This document shows positions 24,820 to 34,474 of a stretch of DNA of 40,090 bases, piece by piece. The DNA lies in NCBI GenBank assembly GCA_002452515.1, contig DKEN01000055.1, positions 2,759-42,848 of the forward strand. Direction: 5' to 3'. The notes under the pieces were generated by a model. The model did not search any database, was not told the origin of the DNA, and saw only the letters and a list, made by a program, of their open reading frames with translations. This DNA comes from Spartobacteria bacterium UBA6821. GTDB taxonomy: Bacteria; Verrucomicrobiota; Verrucomicrobiia; Chthoniobacterales; UBA6821. Made by a program: the position numbers and the translations under genes. How positions within the stretch are numbered: the first letter of the stretch is position 1; each line of letters starts with the position of its first letter.

Positions 24820-26768
24820 GGAGCGATCGGCAATTCATCTTTTTCAACTTTTTCGATGAACACCTGACTTTGGGATCCCCTAGGATACATGCTGTGGAGA
24901 GTTAGTACGGCATCCTTAATATCGCAGGGAGCGGTTAAAATCAGTTCCTGAATATTCTTGGTGAGCCACATCTCGGTCTGTTCGAGAATGCCTCCTGTCC
25001 CTTCATGCAAGGCAAAGCGAATCATTCCACTCTCGACACGACATGAGATCACAATCGATGTCCCTTTCTTCATTGAGCCGATCGGAAGTTCCGCAAAATC
25101 CCACCATTTGATCTTCCCGGACATAAGATCAGTTCCTGTTGATGTCTGCGAAAGAATCTTGCCGTTATGGTAGGCATTCCACCCCTTAAAATCGACTGAG
25201 GATACTTCCGTGATTAAAGGATGGTTTCTTTCCAACACAGCCACTGACAAGGTTCTTTTTGAATCGCTAAGGGCCGTCAAGGTCGTCATTTTGGAAATTG
25301 TGTAAGGCAGTTTTTGCGTTTTGATTTCCTCAAGGGCGCGATTCACTAGCATTGGATCCTGATCAAAGATAACGATCCGATTCACTTCTGAAGAACGGAT
25401 GGTCTCAGCATCCCCCGGACTCATTATGGGAAATGAAACATACAACTCTTTTTCTCCCAAGAGTTTTACAAAAGTGTGCAGCCAGAATGCTCCAATCATC
25501 CTCCGATCAGATCCCCCTGGTTTTGACAGGTCATCATCATACCAAAATCTCATCACCTTGCCATCCTGTTGAGCTTTTGGAAGTTCCTCGCTCAATGCTG
25601 ATGCAAGTTCAATAACCGGAATATCCTTCGCACGATAATGTCCCAGCATCTGGGCAAATTTTCCCGTGGAACCCACCAAGATCGAAGCGAGGGCAATCCC
25701 GGCTACCGAGAGCCAAATCAAACTCTTGCACTTTTCCTTCCTGGCAACCAGCTCCCCGCAAAGAGTCGCCGAAGAGAGCGTCATCACGGGAATTAGAAAT
25801 GAATAGTAAAACGGCATCGAGAGTACATAGGCGTTGCCAAACAGATCCCCACCCCAGAAAAATCCTGCACTCATCAAGAGTGAAAGCGCAGCGCCTCGAA
25901 TAAGAGGATTCTCGCGGATCGAAGCAAGCATCAGTGCAGGAAGTAGTGCAAATGGTGCAAACCAAGCAGGGGTTTCACGGAGAGCCGTAATCAGCGGCTT
26001 TTTCCAGAGAGCCGCCTGTCCACCGCCGAGATCGCGCATTAGCTCAATGGTGGGACCAAAAAGCGCAGGCATTCTCCAGACAACCCAATACCAGAGCCAT
26101 CCGATCAGAAAAGTTCCCAAAAAACCAACAGACGTCCAAGTGAAAGATCGCACAAGAACTGCTCGATTTTCATATAATGATCCCATCATCCACGGCACGA
26201 GCAGAAACAGCGCGAATGCCGCGTACAGATGGGCTGAAGCTGCCAGCCCCAAGAGTACTCCAGCAAGCACACAAACAAGACGATTTCCGCCGGCAGCAGC
26301 AAAAAGCACACAGCCGAGAATGAGGAACGGCACAGCCGTGGAATCGACATAGGTCGTGCAAAGCAATCGCAATGCAGCGGGATTCAGGCTCCAGAGAAGA
26401 GAAGCGATCATGCCTGGTAACAGGCCGTATCGTTTTCTAAAAAAAAGGAAAAGTGTCAGCGAGACTGCGATCGAAAGTCCCCACCGCAATATCCAAATTC
26501 CGTTGATTTCACCGAAGAGATGACCACTCAGTGCATCAGGGAGAATTCCGCCAAAGCGCGTGGCATAATAGATAAAACCATATCGTGAAACGAGCTCGCC
26601 AAATTGCCGTGCATAGGAAAGATAAAATACCGCGTCTGTAAAATTATCGAGAGCCACCCTCGGCACATGAAGGAGGAACGAAACAAGTAGAGGCAGAATT
26701 GCGGCGAGGATCATACTCGCAACCGTGATCAACCGGGTTGCAGGCTGCGTAAATGAATGCTTATTCAA
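24816..26768 (-). CDS. Large multi-pass membrane protein, probable GT-C glycosyltransferase
   Basis: 650 residues. Seen: about eleven hydrophobic helices in the first 370 residues, with an acidic first periplasmic loop (ALDNFTDAVFYLSYARQFG) after helix 1, as in GT-C enzymes; then a soluble C-terminal region of about 280 residues that ends in a beta-rich, possibly carbohydrate-binding part. The start is read as TTG at 26768, which overlaps the upstream stop as TTGA in the same way as the ATGA junctions elsewhere in this operon; the next in-frame Met would cut into the first helix. No family could be named with confidence. A role in transferring or modifying lipid-linked sugar in the periplasm is inferred from context. 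Confidence 0.68.
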   Translation of the reverse strand: MNKHSFTQPATRLITVASMILAAILPLLVSFLLHVPRVALDNFTDAVFYLSYARQFGELVSRYGFIYYATRFGGILPDALSGHLFGEINGIWILRWGLSIAVSLTLFLFFRKRYGLLPGMIASLLWSLNPAALRLLCTTYVDSTAVPFLILGCVLFAAAGGNRLVCVLAGVLLGLAASAHLYAAFALFLLVPWMMGSLYENRAVLVRSFTWTSVGFLGTFLIGWLWYWVVWRMPALFGPTIELMRDLGGGQAALWKKPLITALRETPAWFAPFALLPALMLASIRENPLIRGAALSLLMSAGFFWGGDLFGNAYVLSMPFYYSFLIPVMTLSSATLCGELVARKEKCKSLIWLSVAGIALASILVGSTGKFAQMLGHYRAKDIPVIELASALSEELPKAQQDGKVMRFWYDDDLSKPGGSDRRMIGAFWLHTFVKLLGEKELYVSFPIMSPGDAETIRSSEVNRIVIFDQDPMLVNRALEEIKTQKLPYTISKMTTLTALSDSKRTLSVAVLERNHPLITEVSSVDFKGWNAYHNGKILSQTSTGTDLMSGKIKWWDFAELPIGSMKKGTSIVISCRVESGMIRFALHEGTGGILEQTEMWLTKNIQELILTAPCDIKDAVLTLHSMYPRGSQSQVFIEKVEKDELPIAP

Positions 26769-28693
26769 GGTGATTTCTTATTTTGAGACTTACTAGTTTT
26801 GCTTTGCAGTTCCTTCCACTCTTCAGCGAGCCTAAAACCGGAGAATCCATCAATTGGCCCTGAGCAGGGTCTGAATCCCTGCTTGAGCGAGTCACCTCGC
26901 ATTTCAATCCTGCTGTACAAGAATGGAGTTGCGGGCAACGGGGAATCCCAGCAATGCATTCCCCGTTTAGGGCGGTTTATTTCCAAATTTCCCAATCTCA
27001 GACGAATCATCTCGGGAAACGGATAAGGATCTTGATACACAAGGAAACTGGCCGAGGGATCGCTGCTCACTGCGCGTATTAATCGTAGCGGGTAGTACTG
27101 GGAGAAAACGATGCCACGCCCGAATGAATCACCTGGCATCGGTCGAGGTGTGGAAAAAAGCATTCCAGTGAGGAGGAACAGGGCCAGGACTGCAAACACC
27201 GGTTTCACCATCGAGTACTTCAGAAAGACTTGGGACATTTTCTCCAGAGCAGGGCAAATAACAGGGACGTACAGAAGTATTGACGCTGCCGCCAGAAATC
27301 CGAAACCGAACCTCACATCAGGCGCCATGATAAACCAGTAGACGAGACCGAGCGCAACAGTCAGGTAGACTTCCCAGAAAAACATCAGCTTTTGAAACAG
27401 CGATTTCCGAAAAAAGAACATTCCTGCGATAAAAATCAAAAGTGAGCCAATCAAGGCGATTACCACCGGTGCCTGGATGAATTTCAGCAACCACGAGAAA
27501 AACCAAACTTCCATGCCACCATTCAAAACAGTTCCCGGTTGGGCAAAACGAATCTTAGCCATGCTGGCAACGGCGGCTTTTTCTGAAATTAAAACTGCCG
27601 AAGGCATCTTCCAATCGAATCTGAAAAGATCCAATGCAGCCAAAGGATACAGAAGATATCCTGAGAGAATGACGGATCTGACGAGTTTCGGCACTAAAAC
27701 ACAGGAGCAAATTAGCAAAATGGCTCCCACTTGTTGCCACTCTCGTCGCAAGATCAAGGGCATCATCAAAAGTGCAACCAGCAACAGCAACGGCAGCGCA
27801 CTCAGCTTGATGCCAACAGTAAAGAGCAAGAGAAGAACAGTTGCACAGAGCAGAAGTTTCCCCCCTCCCCTACATCCTCCTTCAGAATCAGCTTGGTTTC
27901 GGATGTTTTCCAGAAAAAGCAATGTTGCCCCAATGGAAACCAAAACCATCACCGCTACGGGATCATCCCCTGAATCTGAAACAACATAATTACCGACTTC
28001 GAAAAGCGGAATGAAGAGCAGCGCGCGATAAATGTCGCTAAACTTCCTACCGACAGATTTTTTTGACCGCACTTGCAGTGCTCCCCCTGTCGCATAGAGC
28101 ATGGCCCAAAAAACAAGAAGCCCTTCTAAGGCATGGAGTCTCTGAGGGAGAAATGCCGCAAAGCTGAACAAGGCGCACGGCTGGAACCACAGATAATCAA
28201 TCGCCAGCGGAGAGAGTAGGTTTCCCAATCCCGGCACAACCCCATACTCCTCAATCCATCGGATTGATTGTGCATGATAATAACCCGTGTCGCTATGAAA
28301 GACCGATTCTCCGGTTCCGTAGAGGTCAACTACACAGGAACTCTTCAGAAGAAGAATAAAAAAACAGGCTCCTAGAAACAGACAAATGGACCAATGAGAC
28401 AAACCCGTGCGACACCGCGAGAACAGGGATAAGGCTGCTCCCTTTCCGTAAAACGCACCCCCCAGACCGAGTATCACGATAAAGAGAATATTCCACTGCC
28501 AGCAAATCGGTGCAAAAAGGGAAATAACTGCCGTGCCGACCGAAATAAGTGCCAAACCAAGAAAGGGAAAGAGAGAGAGGGGAACCGCATCGCTTATTTC
28601 TCTTTCCCAGTGTCCGACCGTTTGGACAAAAATCCATCCAATGCCACCGCAAAGCAGCGTGATATAGATCCAGGAAATTCCAATGGTCAGCAT
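26765..28693 (-). CDS. Large multi-pass membrane protein, LIC_10190-like
   Basis: 642 residues with about thirteen hydrophobic helices. Seen: after the fourth helix a conserved-looking loop with HSDTGYYHAQSIRWIEEYG followed by VVPGLGNL; this D-x-G-x-Y-H plus W-I-E-E-Y and PGLGNL pattern is the signature I associate with the LIC_10190 family of membrane proteins found in surface-polysaccharide loci. That family is thought to be GT-C-like, but its reaction is not established to my knowledge. A short soluble C-terminal part and a Lys/Ser-rich tail follow. It overlaps the next gene by 4 nt (TTGA) and starts 17 nt after the upstream membrane-protein gene ends. Confidence 0.7.
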   Translation of the reverse strand: MLTIGISWIYITLLCGGIGWIFVQTVGHWEREISDAVPLSLFPFLGLALISVGTAVISLFAPICWQWNILFIVILGLGGAFYGKGAALSLFSRCRTGLSHWSICLFLGACFFILLLKSSCVVDLYGTGESVFHSDTGYYHAQSIRWIEEYGVVPGLGNLLSPLAIDYLWFQPCALFSFAAFLPQRLHALEGLLVFWAMLYATGGALQVRSKKSVGRKFSDIYRALLFIPLFEVGNYVVSDSGDDPVAVMVLVSIGATLLFLENIRNQADSEGGCRGGGKLLLCATVLLLLFTVGIKLSALPLLLLVALLMMPLILRREWQQVGAILLICSCVLVPKLVRSVILSGYLLYPLAALDLFRFDWKMPSAVLISEKAAVASMAKIRFAQPGTVLNGGMEVWFFSWLLKFIQAPVVIALIGSLLIFIAGMFFFRKSLFQKLMFFWEVYLTVALGLVYWFIMAPDVRFGFGFLAAASILLYVPVICPALEKMSQVFLKYSMVKPVFAVLALFLLTGMLFSTPRPMPGDSFGRGIVFSQYYPLRLIRAVSSDPSASFLVYQDPYPFPEMIRLRLGNLEINRPKRGMHCWDSPLPATPFLYSRIEMRGDSLKQGFRPCSGPIDGFSGFRLAEEWKELQSKTSKSQNKKSP

Positions 28694-28710
28694 TGTCCCC
28701 TCACCTCTCT

Positions 28711-30795
28711 TTACTTTGGGCTAACAAGATTAAGGCGATGATCCTTCGAAACATTCAGTCGAGAGGAAGCCTGGGGGATTTTCATCCCCTGATCATTTAG
28801 AAATCTACGCCCTTCTTCCAGCAAGGTCACTTTAAGATCATAGAGACCCAGATGATCAGGCGGAAGAATATCAATTGTGAACTCCTGTGTTTGGAATGGA
28901 GGCAGATCCCAATCGAGATCACACCGTTTTGCATAACCTGTTTCCTCTCCAGTGTCGGACAACGGAATCCATTTCCAGGTAAATCTCACCGGATGGGCAA
29001 CGAGCGAGACCGATCTGAGCGGTACATTACTCCCGTTAAACAAAGTGCCATGGATGCGCACAAGATTTCCCTCTACAATCTCCATCTTCTGAATGGTGAT
29101 AACTATTTTCTCACAATCCTGCTGAGTAAGATCCGACTGTTTGACCAAAACAGGAAGTGCAGGAATCTTGTCAGGGAAAACTTCTCGAGATCGTAATGGG
29201 AGGATTCGCTGTACCAATTGCCGATAAGACTCCTCCCTTTTTCCTCGGAATAGGGAGTAGAGCGCCATCTGCCGTACTGCATCAGAAAATGCCCTGCCAT
29301 CACCATGCCCGGGAGGGACATTTCCCGAATACCCATTCCAAGTTGGAAGACCCAATTCTTGAGCAAGAATCATGGCATCCACTTCGGAAAGATAATCTCC
29401 CTCACGAGGATCTTTCTCCACAAAAAGAATACTGTCTTTGGGAATGAAATCAGGCAGCAAGGCGTGAAGCCTCGTTATCCTATCACGCATTCCCACAATC
29501 GATAAGGTGCTGAAATGAAAATGGCTGATTTCCAACAGCAATGCACCCGCCAGCAGGATGAAAAACAGCCGCCGCAGCCAGCCAACGACGATCAACTCTT
29601 GTAGAAAGCTGACGCCTCCTGCACAGATCACTGATACGGGAAAAAGCATCACAAGTGTGATCCGACTCACACTTCTAAGAGCATTCGCCAAAGGAAGGTG
29701 AATCAGCAGATAGTAGAAGGAATAACCGGCAACAACCGTCGTGAGGGTAAGCAGAAGGACTAAGCAGATGAACGCAATCCGTACAAGATTCAGGGAGGGA
29801 ATCGGTTTTTTCCGCACACAAGCCAAGCCACCAAGCCCCAATAGTAGAAATGGGAAGAACCCCAGGAACAACTGGTGTTCATGCCGCATTGGAATTCCTT
29901 GAACAAGCTTTCCAAACACACCTGAAAACCAGCTGTCATCCGCAATGAGATAACTCCCAATGCGAGGAATCATGCCTAGCAATTCCCACTCCTCTCTGAC
30001 GAAGTGATATTCCCTGGAGACCAAAGCATATGGAATGAGGGTGCCGAGAATCAGCACCATTCCTAGCACGCTGGGAATCCACCTGATCCAGCCGAATTTC
30101 GCCTTCCCTTGCTCCCCTCCTCCCCAGTGATCAGTATCGATTCTACCTCCTGTCAGGAACCAAGCTACCACCCAGCCAAACGAAGTCATACAGAGGAAAA
30201 ATCCCAGATAGATGGAACAGGCGAATTGCCACCCTGTCCAAAACAGGAACCATCCTGTCGCAAGAACGGCCTTATTTCCGCTTCGTTCCAAAGTCTGTTG
30301 GAGCCAAAAAATGGCTAGTGGAATTGCAAAGCGATATCCCAACTGAGCGTGATTGACCTGCCCGAAAACAGGCAAGGAGAAGGTAAATACAAATGCCCCG
30401 AAGGCGGCTGAAACACTTCCGAAATTTAGGCGTCTCAGCACATACCATGCAGAGGCAAAATTCAGAGGGTATGAAAACAGAAACCAGAAATCAAAAGCCC
30501 TCTCCCGACTCATCCCAATTGATCGAGCCAGTCCGTAGACCACTCCTGTTCCAAAATGATTGTCACTAAAGGCAAGCACATGCTCGTAGGGATAGAAAAA
30601 TGATGGACTCCAGAGTGCCGGCATCCTCCCCTGACACCACTGCCAGAGATGCTCTAGTAAATAATTATTTAGTCGTGCATCGAGGAGTTCACCAGGGATC
30701 GCCCGCCCGCAGGAAGTTGTCCCTCCCCAGACAATCGTCAATCCCCCGACTGCCAGAGCGATTGTCAGAAAAAAACCGGACGCCTTCTTGTGCAT
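28711..30795 (-). CDS. Large multi-pass membrane protein, possible GT-C glycosyltransferase
   Basis: 694 residues from the ATG at 30795. Seen: an N-terminal helix, then a long periplasmic loop containing LDARLNNYLLEHLWQW and FFYPYEHVLAFSDNHFGTG; about eleven more hydrophobic helices; and a soluble C-terminal region of about 270 residues, beta-rich at the end. The acidic residues in loop 1 fit a GT-C active site. A GTG start at 30864 is possible but would overlap the upstream gene and add a non-hydrophobic lead, so the ATG is preferred. Family not recognised with certainty. Third of three consecutive large membrane proteins, which suggests several periplasmic glycosyl-transfer steps. Confidence 0.68.
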   Translation of the reverse strand: MHKKASGFFLTIALAVGGLTIVWGGTTSCGRAIPGELLDARLNNYLLEHLWQWCQGRMPALWSPSFFYPYEHVLAFSDNHFGTGVVYGLARSIGMSRERAFDFWFLFSYPLNFASAWYVLRRLNFGSVSAAFGAFVFTFSLPVFGQVNHAQLGYRFAIPLAIFWLQQTLERSGNKAVLATGWFLFWTGWQFACSIYLGFFLCMTSFGWVVAWFLTGGRIDTDHWGGGEQGKAKFGWIRWIPSVLGMVLILGTLIPYALVSREYHFVREEWELLGMIPRIGSYLIADDSWFSGVFGKLVQGIPMRHEHQLFLGFFPFLLLGLGGLACVRKKPIPSLNLVRIAFICLVLLLTLTTVVAGYSFYYLLIHLPLANALRSVSRITLVMLFPVSVICAGGVSFLQELIVVGWLRRLFFILLAGALLLEISHFHFSTLSIVGMRDRITRLHALLPDFIPKDSILFVEKDPREGDYLSEVDAMILAQELGLPTWNGYSGNVPPGHGDGRAFSDAVRQMALYSLFRGKREESYRQLVQRILPLRSREVFPDKIPALPVLVKQSDLTQQDCEKIVITIQKMEIVEGNLVRIHGTLFNGSNVPLRSVSLVAHPVRFTWKWIPLSDTGEETGYAKRCDLDWDLPPFQTQEFTIDILPPDHLGLYDLKVTLLEEGRRFLNDQGMKIPQASSRLNVSKDHRLNLVSPK

Positions 30796-30839
30796 GGTTA
30801 ATCTTGCAGCGGATTCCGAGTGCACACACAAAATCCCAA

Positions 30840-31529
30840 TCAAAGATTGTACTTTAGGATACACCAGATTGCCCTTATCCCGTCCTTCCAGTTGATTTTC
30901 TTTCCCTCTGCATAAGTGCGTCCATGGTAGGAGACTGCCACCTCATAGATGCGAATCCCTTTCTTCGCCAGTTTGGCCGTTATTTCCGGCTCAAAACCGA
31001 AGCGATTTTCCTGAATCGGTATAGATTGTAGAATTTCTCGACGAGCAGCCTTATAACATGTCTCCATATCCGTCAGGTTAAGATTGGTAAACATGTTTGA
31101 GAGAAGAGTGAGAAAACGATTGCCCACCGAGTGCCAGAAATAAAGCACACGATGCTCCTGCGAACCAATAAATCGGGAACCAAACACGGCATCAGCTTTA
31201 CCTTTGAGAATGGGCTTCAACAGCGTTCCATATTCTGCCGGATCATACTCTAGATCAGCATCCTGAATAATGATGATCTCCGCGGAGGCATGAGCGATAC
31301 CGGTACGAAGTGCGGCACCCTTTCCCTGGTTTACTTCATGCTCGAAAAGCCGGATCCGGGAATCAGTTGACTTGATTTGCTCAAGTGCGTCACGAGTGCC
31401 ATCCGAAGAGGCATCATTGACGATGATCAACTCGGCCACCTGAGGCTGACGCAAGACAACCTCGATCACCTCGGCCACTGTCGCCCGCTCATTATAAACA
31501 GGCATGATGACGGAAAGACATGGATTCAT
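30840..31529 (-). CDS. GT2 polyprenyl-phosphate sugar synthase (DPM1/DPG-like)
   Basis: 229 residues. Seen: [14 protein letters not shown] (5-18); [11 protein letters not shown] (35-45); [14 protein letters not shown] (65-78); and the metal motif QDADLEYDP (89-97), a combination typical of dolichyl- or undecaprenyl-phosphate mannose/glucose synthases. No C-terminal membrane helices, so it resembles the soluble DPM1 type. It would charge a polyprenyl phosphate with a nucleotide-sugar hexose on the cytoplasmic side, making the donor used by the neighbouring GT-C enzymes (inference). The ATG at 31529 is chosen because it begins [10 protein letters not shown]; a TTG extension upstream adds nothing family-like. 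First gene of its minus-strand run. Confidence 0.85.
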   Translation of the reverse strand: MNPCLSVIMPVYNERATVAEVIEVVLRQPQVAELIIVNDASSDGTRDALEQIKSTDSRIRLFEHEVNQGKGAALRTGIAHASAEIIIIQDADLEYDPAEYGTLLKPILKGKADAVFGSRFIGSQEHRVLYFWHSVGNRFLTLLSNMFTNLNLTDMETCYKAARREILQSIPIQENRFGFEPEITAKLAKKGIRIYEVAVSYHGRTYAEGKKINWKDGIRAIWCILKYNL

Positions 31530-31682
31530 TTCATGATTAATCGGGGTATTCAAGACGACGGAATCCCAGTTTGCAATACCGCCAAACTGCAAAAAGAGGA
31601 TAGACAGCAGAAGACTCGATCCAGATTGCTTTATCGAATTTAGTTTTTCCTGCTTAATTGCATATCTTATTTTCTAAATCAC

Positions 31683-32651
31683 ATGACTCTCCCCATCTCT
31701 GCCATTCTCCCGATTTTCAATTGCAGGGAGCGATTGGCGCGGCATCTCAAGAGCGTTGAAAAATGGGCCGATGCCGTTGAGCAGATCATCGTTGTGGATA
31801 GCGGATCAACGGATGGCTCACTCGAACTCGCCAAGGAAATACTCTCTCCATTCAAAGCAATTTTTCTTCATAATCCTCCGGGTCTTTACCAGAGCTGGAA
31901 TGCAGGCATCGCTACAGCCACATCCACTTGGTGCTATATCTCCACCGTTGAAGATCCAATTACCCGTGAAGGCTTGGATCATCTTGTAACCGTCATGAAC
32001 CGTCACAACGCAGATGTGATCATTTCCCCTCCAGAAATGCTAAATCATGACGGAACGGAATCAGTTGAACAAAAAATGCCCGCCAACCATCTCGCCGAAT
32101 CATTTCGTACAGGTGGCCTTGAGGATCGTTTACTCAACAGAGCCGAAACGATCTCCATGTTCTGTGGCTTCCTCCCTCATGGACTTCTCGGCAGCAGTGC
32201 CAGCAATCTCTACCGCACCACGCTCCTTCAAGAAAATCCCTTTCCCACCGATTTCGGTCACTGCGGGGACACCGCCTGGGGCATATCCATCGCCCCAATC
32301 GCGCGGGTTGCTTTCACCCAAAAATCGTGTGCCCATTTTTACTGTCAAACGAGTTTTAAAAATGAAACCCCAGAGCAACAACTGATTCGTCACCGCCAAC
32401 TTGCGAAACTTGCGATCCAATCTTTAACGTTAAAAAGCCCCCACGATCCTGAGGTTGCTGTCATGCTTGGCTGGTTTGAATCCAGCGACAGTAGCATCCA
32501 AGTTGTCCGCCAATGGCTGTCTGATCAATTCACTTACCGACAAGAGTTGGAATCTCAACTGGAAAACCTCCGGTCAAAATATCAAGGTGGAATTCTGGCC
32601 TACCTTCGACGTGCGCTACGGGATGAATGGAAACGCCTTTTCTGTCGTTAA
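31683..32651 (+). CDS. Glycosyltransferase family 2-like protein
   Basis: 322 residues, plus strand. Seen: ISAILPIFNCRERLARHL (5-22); IIVVDSGSTDGSLELA (34-49), the GT2 nucleotide-binding start; a SWNAGIATATSTW segment; and TVEDPITREGLDHL at the expected metal-motif position, where the usual DXD is reduced to ED. The C-terminal ~80 residues are helical and end in basic residues, with a coiled-coil-prone YRQELESQLENLRSKYQ. It is inserted against the direction of its neighbours, divergent from the DPM1-like gene (153 bp) and convergent with the following GT2 gene (27-bp gap). Substrate unknown. Confidence 0.75.
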   Translation: MTLPISAILPIFNCRERLARHLKSVEKWADAVEQIIVVDSGSTDGSLELAKEILSPFKAIFLHNPPGLYQSWNAGIATATSTWCYISTVEDPITREGLDHLVTVMNRHNADVIISPPEMLNHDGTESVEQKMPANHLAESFRTGGLEDRLLNRAETISMFCGFLPHGLLGSSASNLYRTTLLQENPFPTDFGHCGDTAWGISIAPIARVAFTQKSCAHFYCQTSFKNETPEQQLIRHRQLAKLAIQSLTLKSPHDPEVAVMLGWFESSDSSIQVVRQWLSDQFTYRQELESQLENLRSKYQGGILAYLRRALRDEWKRLFCR

Positions 32652-32678
32652 CTCCCCACAGCCTGCCCAATAAAGCTC

Positions 32679-33620
32679 TCAGTCTTTTATGCGACGAAAA
32701 CCGCGCCGGGAAAATTTCCAGGCCGCAATGGGGAGATAGGTCAACGAAGCTGCTGCCCACTTGATCTTGCTGGCCATCTCAGCCCAAAACTCCAAGATTC
32801 CAAGAAAGCGATCATCGTAATGTGTCACGAGCTTCCATGAGGAAGTTCCTCCAATCCCTGAAGGAGAGGGAGTCCAGTGCCGCACAACATTTTGAGATCC
32901 CTGAACAAGACCACCGGTTGCCAACTTTCCACGAAGTTCATGAATAACTTCAACAACCTCTTTGCGATAACGATCTTCTCCACTCCGCTGATCACCATGA
33001 AATCTAAATGCCGCCAATGGAGCATCCACCCCAGTGCAACGGCTGTGTTTGAAAAACTCTCCCCAAAGCCAGAAATCGGCTGCGAATCGGTAGCGATCCG
33101 TTATTTCCCCTCCAATCTTATCCCACAATGATCTCCTCCAAAAGCAGGTCTCCTGCTGGATGAAATCACTGTTAGTCGCCCCGCCATGCAAGCCATGCGC
33201 AAGACGATAGCCAGAGAACCCCTGAATTTCATCGAGTCCTTCAAAGGCGCCCTGCTCTCGAACGCAGACTTTTTTCAGTGATGAAATCCATTGAACATCT
33301 GGAAATTGAGTAAAAATCTCTTCCACCGTCTTGAGAGTCCAGGGCATGTAAAGATCAGATGAATTAAGCCATCCCATTATTTCACCCGTACTATTGGCAA
33401 ATCCCTTGTTGATTGCCTGATACTGTCCCCCATCGGGTTCCGAACAAAAGTACGCTAATCGGCTTGAAAATTCCTGAAGAATTTCTCTGGAACCATCTTG
33501 AGATCCTCCGTCGATGACAATGTATTCCAAATCATCGATCCCCTGCCCCAGCACAGAATTCAACGTTTCGCGAAAATGGCCGGCTTGGTTATACGATGGA
33601 GTAATGATGGAAATTTTCAT
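32679..33620 (-). CDS. Glycosyltransferase family 2 protein with degenerate DXD
   Basis: 313 residues. Seen: ISIITPSYNQAGHFRETL (3-20); YIVIDGGSQDGS (33-44); EPDGGQYQAINKGF (61-74), a loop typical of one GT2 subgroup; and GWLNSSDLYMP (83-93). In that subgroup the last segment usually reads WLNSDD, so the first Asp of the metal-binding pair is a Ser here (S88-D89). The C-terminal region is basic and amphipathic. It converges with the plus-strand GT2-like gene. Activity may be reduced or use a different metal contact; this cannot be decided from sequence. Confidence 0.85.
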   Translation of the reverse strand: MKISIITPSYNQAGHFRETLNSVLGQGIDDLEYIVIDGGSQDGSREILQEFSSRLAYFCSEPDGGQYQAINKGFANSTGEIMGWLNSSDLYMPWTLKTVEEIFTQFPDVQWISSLKKVCVREQGAFEGLDEIQGFSGYRLAHGLHGGATNSDFIQQETCFWRRSLWDKIGGEITDRYRFAADFWLWGEFFKHSRCTGVDAPLAAFRFHGDQRSGEDRYRKEVVEVIHELRGKLATGGLVQGSQNVVRHWTPSPSGIGGTSSWKLVTHYDDRFLGILEFWAEMASKIKWAAASLTYLPIAAWKFSRRGFRRIKD

Positions 33621-33647
33621 TTTGTAGTCTTCTCTAGGTTACGGCTC

Positions 33648-34460
33648 TTAGAAGAGGTATTGCTCCCAAAAGGCACGGTCATATCTGGCCCAAGCATGGC
33701 ATCCAAAAGGAAGTTTATTATTATTATTTTCAAAACACCATGAGGGGCTCATTTCAAAAGCAAATGGCAGAGCCACCTCTGCAGATGCTACACGGAACTG
33801 AGAATCATGTTTGGGAGCTTCCAACGACCAGAAGAGATCCTCATTAAAGGGATAAGATTTCAGCTCTTCTTCAAGGGTTATCCAGTCGAGCAAGGGATTT
33901 AACTTCTGATACAAAGGGTAAAGTTTCTCGTAGGATCCTAATTCAGCCGTTGCATCCGTTGGCTCCCAAGGTGTTTTTCCATGAGTTGGATAAATACTGC
34001 CTCGAATAACAAGACGTTTCAAAACCCTGAGATGGGAATGAATATTTCTCAGGGAAAAACCCCCATTTCCCACTCTCCAGAGACCTTCTGTGGGATTATC
34101 TTCAAATCTTCTAAACCAAGGTGCTGCTATATAATCATAATCTTGCGCTGCCCAGTATTCCAATTCGTTAGAGAAAATCAGGCAGTCCAATTGGCAGATA
34201 AGCAGATGAGAATACTGTTCAAATCGCTCATACAGGCCGGTGCTTGTCATCAGACGGTTATAACCTTCAATCCCATCGAAGAAATTATCGGGAAAAAACT
34301 CAACCGATTCACCAGGTCGCAGAACACCGGAAATATCAAGTGATTCCGGAACAATAAAACTGAGTATTTGTGCAGGAATATGCCGCCTTATTGATAATAA
34401 AGACAATTCTTCAAGAGATGATATTGAACTGCGATAAACTGGGATAATAACTTTCACCAC
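33648..34460 (-). CDS. DUF5672-like protein of polysaccharide loci
   Basis: About 270 residues from a GTG at 34460. Seen: VKVIIPVYRSSISSLEELSL at the start; a central CQLDCLIFSNELEYWAAQDYD followed by YIAAPWF; GNGGFSLRN; a late NEDLFWS segment; and a final FGCHAWARYD. This order of motifs matches the DUF5672 domain as I know it, a GT-A-like family common in capsule loci with no assigned reaction. An AAAGG stretch lies about 9 nt before the GTG and supports that start; a GTG further up (34514) is also open but overlaps the previous gene. It begins 14 nt after that gene. Confidence 0.7.
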   Translation of the reverse strand: MVKVIIPVYRSSISSLEELSLLSIRRHIPAQILSFIVPESLDISGVLRPGESVEFFPDNFFDGIEGYNRLMTSTGLYERFEQYSHLLICQLDCLIFSNELEYWAAQDYDYIAAPWFRRFEDNPTEGLWRVGNGGFSLRNIHSHLRVLKRLVIRGSIYPTHGKTPWEPTDATAELGSYEKLYPLYQKLNPLLDWITLEEELKSYPFNEDLFWSLEAPKHDSQFRVASAEVALPFAFEMSPSWCFENNNNKLPFGCHAWARYDRAFWEQYLF

Positions 34461-34474
34461 AAGTTTCTGCCTTT

